In this document: positions 59,101 through 64,000 of the stretch, one piece after another
Layout of the letters: the number at the start of each line of letters is the position of its first letter
How positions within the stretch are numbered: position 1 is the stretch's first letter
From: Actinomadura citrea
Lineage (GTDB): Bacteria > Actinomycetota > Actinomycetes > Streptosporangiales > Streptosporangiaceae
Direction of reading: 5' to 3'
Assembly (NCBI RefSeq): GCF_013409045.1
Contig: NZ_JACCBT010000001.1
Coordinates: 434,001 to 498,000 of the forward strand
Length of the DNA stretch: 64,000 bases
Notes under the pieces: generated by a model
The model's database searches: none
What the model was told of the DNA's origin: nothing
The model's input: the letters and a program-made list of their open reading frames with translations, nothing else
Program-made: the position numbers and the translations under genes

Positions 59101-59458
59101 GACGTTCCGCTCCAGCGAGCCGCCCGGCCACAGGAGCGCCAACCTGCCGCTCCTTCTCGTCGACTACGACCTGAAACTCGACCTGCTCAACCAGCCGTCC
59201 GGTGAGCCCGCCCTGTTCACCGTCGCACGGATGGCGGGCTCCGGGCGGGCCGAGGTCACCGGGCTGCGGTTCTGGACGTCCGCGGACGACGGCGGGACCT
59301 GGCAGGCCGTCCAGGCGAGGTCCCTCGGCGGCGGACGGTTCAGCGCTCCGCTCCCGGCGCCGGTCAAGGGGCAGGCCGTGTCGCTGCGCGTCAGCGCGAA
59401 GGACGCGGGCGGCAGCGGCGTCGACCAGCGCATCATCCGCGCCTACCGCGTCCGGTAG
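56105..59458 (+). CDS. Large secreted subtilisin-like (S8) protease
   Basis: The 1117-residue protein has a signal peptide (MTHRRRSRALLGLLL..., cleavage after about residue 28, near AQA). A pro-region of about 200 residues includes VTLLTGDVVGVRTV. The catalytic triad is Asp242 (VLDTGVD), His274 (GHGTHVAS) and Ser446 (GTSMAAPHVAG). The remaining 600 residues are beta-rich, including Ig-like parts, and carry no evident cell-wall anchor. It is likely an extracellular protease for nutrient scavenging or processing of surface proteins. A very strong hairpin terminates the gene. Confidence 0.94.
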   Translation: MTHRRRSRALLGLLLAAGALAAVPPPAQAAPRPAGGLDTGRSWKVTLLTGDVVGVRTVKGRPPMVSVTPAPGREKRSFRKEIRPDGHVVVTPVDVAGLVGRVIDPELFDVTALIAQGYDDARSDDLPLIVQRSAGTSPRKALGGTLGTTRELPSIGAVAARQPKSGARRLGDALAGMPSVKATGGIRHIWLDGRVKASFATPPRALAPAPADRLDRNLRQVGAPGAWSAGYTGKGAKVAVLDTGVDAGHPDLRGRIVETRNFSEAADALDRVGHGTHVASTVAGTGAASHGERRGVAPQADLLIGKVLDDEGSGTDSSVIAGMEWAASRADVVNMSLGGGPTDGTDPLSLALNDLTKTHGTLFVVAAGNDGLVGSVGAPGTADAALTVGAVDARDRLAEFSSRGPRGHVAKPEIVAPGVDIIAARAEGTAMGTPTGAAYTRASGTSMAAPHVAGAAALLAAKHPDWEPSRLKAALVGTADPATGGDAYERGAGRLDVGEAASRPVLPVQGIVDLGTSRFPEHGALSARLGWTSEAPEAVRMRLSVEVVDRGGHPANGAASVPSDVEVPAGGTGEAPLTVDAAGLAGRPGLYTAVVTAEGGGAVLRTPVTFYVEPPSHDLTIRATPLPGTDPANFSASATVVNLADMALFAEWVDATGTATVRVPDGRYSVLGNVDDGGDWRSALAGDPEVVVGGPTTVTLDGAAAVRVGARVEGTETEQAMLSADIVRDAGQGLWWFSAYAFDPANAPVYAQPMDGVETGTFRAYTNHRLTAPGTVYDVLHPLGNGIPADLTHVVTGAELQRMARVDQRFAAFDGDPGTPMIEKRYGTTPEGLLAFEGSGDVKPGTSRTDYVSTGPGLLWGDEGFVKFGEEFWVDQAPFSELKPGERVSERWGRQPLRPGPYSGTGVTPSGCARYPAARTGQSMRVALVDLQTRPDGFDCAMHEVKGHMALFAGDEKVGEKNGPFGEFTVPSKEAEYRLTYENDASAVIPVSTRTSTSWTFRSSEPPGHRSANLPLLLVDYDLKLDLLNQPSGEPALFTVARMAGSGRAEVTGLRFWTSADDGGTWQAVQARSLGGGRFSAPLPAPVKGQAVSLRVSAKDAGGSGVDQRIIRAYRVR

Positions 59459-59471
59459 CCGCGTCCGCCCG

Positions 59472-59506
59472 CGCGCCCTCCGCCCGACGTCCGGGCGGAG
59501 GGCGCG
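59472..59506 (+). terminator. Strong hairpin terminator after the protease
   Basis: CGCGCCCTCCGCCCG (59472-59486) and CGGGCGGAGGGCGCG (59492-59506) form a perfect 15-bp stem with a 5-base loop, 13 bases after the protease stop. No T-run follows. It separates the protease from the downstream sigma-factor operon. Confidence 0.78.
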
Positions 59507-59581
59507 TTCGCGTGAAGGGTGATCGGGGGATCGGTTGAGAACGGGTGACCGAGCACTCCCCCGACGACGAGGATCACCCCC

Positions 59582-60220
59582 ATGGCCCACCACCACCCGC
59601 CGGATCCCGGGTCCCGTTCCGGCGCGGAGCCGGACGCGTCCGGCTCCGACGCCTCGGACGCGGCGGCGATCGTCCGGTCGCGGCGCGAGCCCGCCGCGTT
59701 CGCGGAGATCTTCCACCGTCACTTCTCCGCGATCCACGGGTACGCGGCGCGGCGCCTCGGGGCCGACGCGGCGGACGACATCGCCGCCGAGACCTTCCTC
59801 GCCGCGTTCAACAAGCGCGGCCGGTTCGACCCCGACCGCGGCACGGTCCGCCCGTGGCTGTACGGCATCGCGACCCGGCTGATCGGGCTGCACCGGCGGA
59901 CGGAGGGCCGCCGCTACCGGGCGCTGGCGCGCACGCCCGCCGAGCACGTCCAGGACGGCCACGAGGACCGGGTCACGGCGCGCGTCACTGCGGGCGGCGC
60001 GGGCGCGGACCTCGCCGACGCGCTGGCCCGGCTGCCGCGCGGGGACCGGGACGTCCTGCTGCTGGTGGCGCTGGCCGACCTGACCTACGAGGAGGTCGGG
60101 CAGGCGCTCGGCCTCAAGACGGGCACCGTCGCGTCCCGCCTGCACCGTGCCCGGCGCCGCCTGAGGGAGTCGCTCGGCGGAACCAATCCCGCGCTGATCG
60201 TTGAGGAGACCCCCGCGTGA
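59582..60220 (+). CDS. ECF RNA polymerase sigma factor
   Basis: The protein has 212 residues. Region 2 contains IFHRHFSAIHGYAARRLGAD and AADDIAAETFLAAF. Region 4 contains DRDVLLLVALADLTYEEVGQ and GTVASRLHRARRRL. The downstream gene starts at GTG 60217 and overlaps by four bases, so it is likely the membrane partner that controls this sigma factor. Target promoters are unknown. The upstream gap of 76 bases after the terminator would hold its promoter. Confidence 0.94.
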   Translation: MAHHHPPDPGSRSGAEPDASGSDASDAAAIVRSRREPAAFAEIFHRHFSAIHGYAARRLGADAADDIAAETFLAAFNKRGRFDPDRGTVRPWLYGIATRLIGLHRRTEGRRYRALARTPAEHVQDGHEDRVTARVTAGGAGADLADALARLPRGDRDVLLLVALADLTYEEVGQALGLKTGTVASRLHRARRRLRESLGGTNPALIVEETPA

Positions 60221-61443
60221 ACGAGATCGACATGAACGAGACGGCCCGGGTCCGGCGGCTGCTGGGCGAGCCGCCGCCCCCGTCGGCGGAGGCGTCGGCG
60301 CGGGCGCTGGCCAGGCTGGAGGACGCGATGGCGCCGGGCGGGAAGCGCGTCCGGCCGTCCAGGACGGGAAGGCGCCGCTTCGGCCGGCCGGTCCAGCTGG
60401 GCGCCGGGCTCGTCGCGGCCGGAGTCGCGGCGGCCGTCGCCATCGTGGTCACCGGCCAGGGCTCGCCGGGTTCGCCGCCGGACGCGCCCCCCGGGGCCCT
60501 CGACCTCGGCAGGCAGGCGGTGCTCGTGGCGGCGGACAAGGCCGCCGAGCAGCCGACGGGCAACTACTGGTCCGCCGAGAGGATCAGCGGACAGGCCTAC
60601 GTGGTGCGGGCGAGGACGGGAACGTACGCGATCTTCGGTGCGCACGACGAGACGTTCAACTGGGCCGGTGCGAGGAAGGGCATGGGCGAGGCCTACTACG
60701 CCCGTGACCTGCCGGCCCGCCCGCAGACCCCGGAGGACGAGGCGCTGTGGCGCAAGGCCGGGTCGCCGTCGGCCATCCGCGTCTGGTCCAACGACCACTA
60801 CTTCACCTACACCACCAGGGCGTCGCGGTGGCGGTCGGAAGGTCCCGAGGTCGGCATCGACCGGGAGGGGGGCGGGACGTTCCTGGACAAGTCGGTTGAG
60901 GAGCTGCGGAACCTGCCGACCGACCCGGCCAAGCTCGCCGAGATGTTCCTGGACGACGACGCGATGAGCATGGCGGTGGGCCGGGACCCGAAGCGGGCGA
61001 AGGCGGAGAAGCTGCGGCTGGGGCCCGGGCAGCTCGCCACCCTCAAGATCATGCGGGTGTCGGCGCTGCTCGGCACGCCGATCCCGCCGAAGGTGCGGTC
61101 GGGCCTGATGAGGGCGCTGGCCGCGCAGCCGGGCGTCCACGCGATCGGCCGGGTCACCGACCCGCTGGGCCGCCGGGGCGTCGCGCTGGCCTCCGACGAG
61201 CGCGCCGTCACGGTCACCGGGGAGTACGGCGGGCCGAAGGCCGAGCAGGGGACCTACCGCGCCCGCCAGACGATCGTCTTCGACGAGCGGACCGGCGCGC
61301 TGCTGTCCCGGCAGTACGTGCTGACCCAGCCGGGCGGTCCGTATGCGCAGATGAAGCCGGGCTTCGTCATCGAGTACCAGGCCGTCCGCGGGGCGGGCTG
61401 GACCGACGCCAGGCCGAAGCCGCCCGCGGAGCTGCCCTTCTGA
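60217..61443 (+). CDS. CU044_5270-type membrane partner of the sigma factor
   Basis: The protein has 408 residues. The cytoplasmic N-terminus (about 1-60) has ARVRRLLGEPPPPSAEASAR and is followed by one membrane helix (about 65-82) and a long extracytoplasmic domain with ERISGQAYVVRA. The end, PGFVIEYQAVRGAGW, resembles proteins of the CU044_5270 family that occur beside ECF sigma factors. The likely role is an anti-sigma or signal-sensing partner. It lacks the canonical zinc motif H-x3-C-x2-C, so regulation must differ from zinc-type anti-sigma factors. The family name is from memory. Confidence 0.78.
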   Translation: MNEIDMNETARVRRLLGEPPPPSAEASARALARLEDAMAPGGKRVRPSRTGRRRFGRPVQLGAGLVAAGVAAAVAIVVTGQGSPGSPPDAPPGALDLGRQAVLVAADKAAEQPTGNYWSAERISGQAYVVRARTGTYAIFGAHDETFNWAGARKGMGEAYYARDLPARPQTPEDEALWRKAGSPSAIRVWSNDHYFTYTTRASRWRSEGPEVGIDREGGGTFLDKSVEELRNLPTDPAKLAEMFLDDDAMSMAVGRDPKRAKAEKLRLGPGQLATLKIMRVSALLGTPIPPKVRSGLMRALAAQPGVHAIGRVTDPLGRRGVALASDERAVTVTGEYGGPKAEQGTYRARQTIVFDERTGALLSRQYVLTQPGGPYAQMKPGFVIEYQAVRGAGWTDARPKPPAELPF

Positions 61444-61466
61444 TCGGGTTCCCGACCGGCGTCCGC

Positions 61467-61504
61467 CGCAGGCCCCCCGCCCGCTACCGGGCGGGGGGCC
61501 TGCG
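61467..61504. terminator. Strong bidirectional terminator
   Basis: CGCAGGCCCCCCGCCCG (61467-61483) and CGGGCGGGGGGCCTGCG (61488-61504) form a perfect 17-bp stem with a 4-base loop. It lies 23 bases after the plus-strand gene. The TetR gene (minus) ends with its TAG inside the loop (61484-61486), so half of the stem is in that gene's coding sequence. Confidence 0.85.
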
Positions 61505-62203
61505 CGCTTCCAGCCCGTCGAGGACGCAGGCGAGCCCGAACGCGAAGCGGCCCTCCAGGACGTCGCCGGTCTCCTTCATCCAGATCTCGCGGATGTGGGA
61601 CGCGAGACCGGGGCGCTCCTCGTCCAGCCGGTCCAGGTAGGGGCCGAGGTTGTCGACCCATTCGGCGGCGGACGTGCCGGGCTGGGCGCGCTGCCAGCTC
61701 GCCTCGCTGCCGGCCGCGCCGATGACGTAGTCGACCACCGCCGACCAGGCGTATTCGAGGTCGAAGCCGGTGAACCCGGCGGAGCCGAACGCGGCGAGGA
61801 CCTCGTCCAGGACGCGGGTCGCGTTCGGGCCGATCATCGGGCGGCCGCCGAACAGCGTCACCGTCCACGGATGCCGGTGGATCATCGCGCGGAGGCTGCG
61901 CGCGTAGCCGGTCGCGTCGGCCCGCCAGTCGTCCCCGGACGGGACCGCCACCTCGGCCATGACCCGGTCGAGGGCGAGCTCCAGCAGCTCGTCCTTGTTC
62001 GCGACGTGCCAGTACACCGACGTCGCGCCCGAGTTCAGGCGGGTGCCGAGGCGGCGCATGCTGAGGCCGTCCAGCCCCTCGGCGTCGAGCAGGTCGAGCG
62101 CGGCGTCGACGATCTGCCTCCGGCTGAGGGCGGGCTGGGCGCGCCGCGCGCGCTCCGGCCGCACCCAGACGGACGGCGTCCTGTTCTCCTCGGCCATCGG
62201 CAT
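61484..62203 (-). CDS. TetR-family transcriptional repressor
   Basis: The protein has 239 residues. The DNA-binding domain is SRRQIVDAALDLLDAEGLDG, RLNSGATSVYWHVANKDELL, typical of the TetR subgroup with a C-terminal TetR_C domain. GGGGAGGGG precedes ATG 62203. It is divergent from an MFS drug exporter, a classic local repressor arrangement. Four operator-like repeats lie between the two start codons. The inducer is unknown. Confidence 0.92.
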   Translation of the reverse strand: MPMAEENRTPSVWVRPERARRAQPALSRRQIVDAALDLLDAEGLDGLSMRRLGTRLNSGATSVYWHVANKDELLELALDRVMAEVAVPSGDDWRADATGYARSLRAMIHRHPWTVTLFGGRPMIGPNATRVLDEVLAAFGSAGFTGFDLEYAWSAVVDYVIGAAGSEASWQRAQPGTSAAEWVDNLGPYLDRLDEERPGLASHIREIWMKETGDVLEGRFAFGLACVLDGLEARRPPAR

Positions 62204-62217
62204 GCCCCTCCCCAGTT

Positions 62218-62295
62218 CTCGTACAGAGTACCGGGACTTGAACACCGTGCGAGTCAGGTCGTACAGTGTGCGAGTCAACTCGAACGCTGTACGAG
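62218..62295. promoter_or_regulatory. Four phased 17-bp operator repeats between TetR and MFS genes
   Basis: Four 17-base sites match the palindrome CTCGTACAGTGTACGAG: 62218-62234 (CTCGTACAGAGTACCGG), 62237-62253 (CTTGAACACCGTGCGAG), 62258-62274 (GTCGTACAGTGTGCGAG) and 62279-62295 (CTCGAACGCTGTACGAG). Their centres, 62226, 62245, 62266 and 62287, are 19, 21 and 21 bases apart, about two helix turns. This array would place several TetR dimers on one face of the DNA over both promoters. Confidence 0.82.
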
Positions 62296-62309
62296 AATTG
62301 GGAGTGGTC

Positions 62310-63803
62310 ATGGACGAACCCCCCGCCCCGCATCCGCGGCGCTGGCAGATCCTCGGCGTGCTGTGCCTCAGCCTGTTCGTCGTCGTGGTCGACAACACGA
62401 TCCTCAACGTGGCGATCCCGTCCCTGCTGCGGGACCTCGACGCCACCACGTCCGACGTCCAGTGGGTGATCGACGCCTACTCGCTGGTGTTCGCCGGCCT
62501 GCTGATCACGGCGGGCAGCCTCGGCGACCGGTACGGGCGTCGCCGCGCGATGCTGGTCGGCTTCGCCCTGTTCGGCGCCGGCTCGCTGCTCGCCGCCTTC
62601 GCGGAGAGCCCCGCCCAGCTCGTCGCGATGCGGGCGCTGATGGGCGTGGGGGGCGCGTTCCTCATGCCGGGGACGCTGTCGATCATGGCGCAGGTGTTCG
62701 GGCCGGACGAGCGGGGCAAGGCGTTCGCCATCTGGGGCGCGACCTCCATGGTCGGGCTCGCCGCCGGGCCGACGCTCGGCGGGTTCCTGCTGGAGCACTT
62801 CTGGTGGGGTTCGGTCTTCCTGGTGAACGTTCCCGTCGCCGTTGCCGCCGTCGCCGGGCTGCTCGTCCTCGTCCCCGAGTCGCGCGGGGTGCGCCGCCGC
62901 CCGGACGTGCCCGGCGCCGTGCTGTCCACGGCGGGGATGTCGGCGCTGGTGTGGGCGGTCATCTCCGGCCCCGCGCACGGCTGGACCGGCGCCCGCACGC
63001 TCGGCGGGCTCGCCGCCGGCGCCGCCGCGCTGGCGCTGTTCGCCGCCTGGCAGCACCGCAACCCCGAGCCGATGCTCGACCTGCGCCTGCTGCGCGACCG
63101 CGACTTCTCCGGGGCCGCCGCCATGATCGCCCTGTTCGGGTTCGCGCTGGCCGGGATGCTGTTCGCCCTGACCCAGCTGCTCCAGTTCGTGCACGGCTAC
63201 GGGCCGCTCAAGGCCGGGCTCGCGCTGCTGCCGGTCGCCGTCTCCGCCGGCCTCGGCAACGGCCTCGGCGCGTCGCTGGAGTCGCGGTTCGGTGCCCGTC
63301 CCGCCCTCGTCGCCGGGTTCTGCGTCCTCGCGGCCGGGTTCGGGGCCCTCGGGCTGACCGGACCGGACGACGGCTACGCCGCGCTCGCGGCCGGACTCGT
63401 CGTCGTCGGCTTCGGCGCCGGGCTCGGCACACCGCCCGCCTACAGCACGCTCATGGCCGCCGTCCCGCCCGATGAGGCGGGGGTCGGCTCGGCGGTGAAC
63501 GACGCGGGCCAGGAGCTCGGCAGCGCGCTCGGCGTCGCCGTCCTCGGCAGCGTCGTCTCCGCCGCCTACGCCCGCGATCTGCCGGGCACCGCGCCCGCGG
63601 CGGCGCGCCACTCGCTGGGCGAGGCCCTGGCCCTCGGCGACCTCGGCCTCGCCCGCGCCGCACGCGACGCCTTCGCCCACGCGGTGTCGACCGCCTCGTT
63701 CGCCGCGTGCGGCGCGATGCTGGCCGCCGCGCTGTTCGCAGCGTTCGTCGTGCGCGCCCGCCGTCCCGTGACCGCGGACGCGCCGGAGGCCGTCAGGACA
63801 TGA
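62310..63803 (+). CDS. MFS multidrug efflux transporter (DHA2, 14-helix type)
   Basis: The protein has 497 residues with about 14 membrane helices. Motif A is GSLGDRYGRRRAM. The motif C-like GATSMVGLAAGPTLGGFLLE follows, and VVDNTILNVAIPSLLRDL is the helix 1 motif of the EmrB/QacA group. It exports toxic compounds in exchange for protons. GGGAGTGG precedes ATG 62310. The divergent TetR gene and the repeat array predict repression relieved by a substrate. Its stop overlaps that of the convergent dehydrogenase. Confidence 0.94.
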   Translation: MDEPPAPHPRRWQILGVLCLSLFVVVVDNTILNVAIPSLLRDLDATTSDVQWVIDAYSLVFAGLLITAGSLGDRYGRRRAMLVGFALFGAGSLLAAFAESPAQLVAMRALMGVGGAFLMPGTLSIMAQVFGPDERGKAFAIWGATSMVGLAAGPTLGGFLLEHFWWGSVFLVNVPVAVAAVAGLLVLVPESRGVRRRPDVPGAVLSTAGMSALVWAVISGPAHGWTGARTLGGLAAGAAALALFAAWQHRNPEPMLDLRLLRDRDFSGAAAMIALFGFALAGMLFALTQLLQFVHGYGPLKAGLALLPVAVSAGLGNGLGASLESRFGARPALVAGFCVLAAGFGALGLTGPDDGYAALAAGLVVVGFGAGLGTPPAYSTLMAAVPPDEAGVGSAVNDAGQELGSALGVAVLGSVVSAAYARDLPGTAPAAARHSLGEALALGDLGLARAARDAFAHAVSTASFAACGAMLAAALFAAFVVRARRPVTADAPEAVRT

Positions 63804-64000
63804 GGTCGGACGGGGCCGTGCCCGTCTCGGTGAGCGGCAGGCCGAGCGCGACCCGCTCGGCCAGCCAGGCGCTCGGACGGTAACGCGGGTCGCGGGTCGA
63901 CTCGTGCATCTGGTTCAGGACGCCGAGCACGCGGTCGGCGCCCACGTGGTCGCCCCACTCCAGCGGCCCGCGCGGGTAGCCGAGCCCGAGCCGGACGGCG
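63793..64000 (-). CDS. 3-hydroxyacyl-CoA dehydrogenase, C-terminal fragment
   Basis: The last 68 residues are visible: LGLGYPRGPLEWGDHVG, VLNQMHESTRDPRYRPSAWL and ending APSDLMS. This matches the C-terminal domain of 3-hydroxyacyl-CoA dehydrogenase (PaaH/FadB type), a beta-oxidation enzyme. The start is beyond the window edge. Its TGA lies inside the end of the MFS coding region, so the two convergent genes overlap by 11 bases. Confidence 0.85.
   Translation of the reverse strand, partial: AVRLGLGYPRGPLEWGDHVGADRVLGVLNQMHESTRDPRYRPSAWLAERVALGLPLTETGTAPSDLMS

Noticed and set aside
56057..60145. A very long open frame on the minus strand across the protease and sigma genes
   Set aside because: It is the complementary shadow of high-GC coding sequence. 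Its translation is Arg/Gly/Val-rich and has no known motif, while the plus strand encodes a clear subtilisin and ECF sigma factor.

Overview
The window is about 73% GC and reads as a chromosomal segment of a filamentous actinomycete, most likely order Streptosporangiales (Thermomonosporaceae/Actinomadura-like). Support comes from the codon bias, many GTG starts and ATGA/GTGA stop-start overlaps, a PknG/GlnX/GlnH locus, an HspR-controlled dnaK operon with a HAIR box, and actinobacterial families such as DUF3151, CU044_5270-like and roadblock/LC7 proteins. I see no insertion sequence, prophage, CRISPR array, tRNA or rRNA gene. Taxonomy is inferred from these features only.

Layout. 1-143: start of a CorC/HlyC-type membrane protein (minus). 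487-9943: a seven-gene plus-strand operon encoding a coiled-coil protein, a PknG-type Ser/Thr kinase, a PP2C phosphatase, a VWA protein, a zinc-ribbon FHA protein, a GlnX-like four-helix membrane protein and a GlnH-like binding lipoprotein. It looks like a complete amino-acid-sensing phospho-relay from outside to inside, and is the most striking system here. 9961-16144: a STAS anti-anti-sigma factor, an acyltransferase, a lipoprotein, an NfeD-like/flotillin pair, an NrtR-like Nudix regulator, a small conserved protein and an HisC-type aminotransferase. 16160-19598: an unusual GGDEF-like/winged-helix regulator and a MurA homologue, separated by 796 bases of hairpin-rich non-coding DNA.

19860-28899: a housekeeping block with MOSC, purB, ltrA and purD, then a short proline-rich leader ORF before a CorA transporter, then GDPD, purA and DUF3151. 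28939-38749: mixed metabolism and regulation: GNAT, two maleylpyruvate-isomerase-like proteins, an AhpD-like/HxlR pair, class II aldolase, DedA, a membrane protein, pyrE, a degenerate alpha/beta hydrolase, a TPR protein and an NYN nuclease-like protein. 39031-45458: a sigma factor fused to a zinc-finger anti-sigma/membrane segment, a PhoD-like phosphatase, an epimerase, and a four-gene roadblock/LC7 cluster.

45526-52416: the heat-shock operon dnaK-grpE-dnaJ-hspR-clpB (minus) with its HAIR operator. 52679-55903: a four-gene overlapping ABC exporter/two-component operon. 56105-61443: a large secreted subtilisin, then an ECF sigma factor with its partner membrane protein. 61484-63803: a divergent TetR/MFS efflux pair sharing four helically phased operator-like repeats. 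63793-end: the C-terminus of a 3-hydroxyacyl-CoA dehydrogenase.

All family calls come from reading motifs in the translations. No database search was possible, so names of small or divergent families are tentative where stated.
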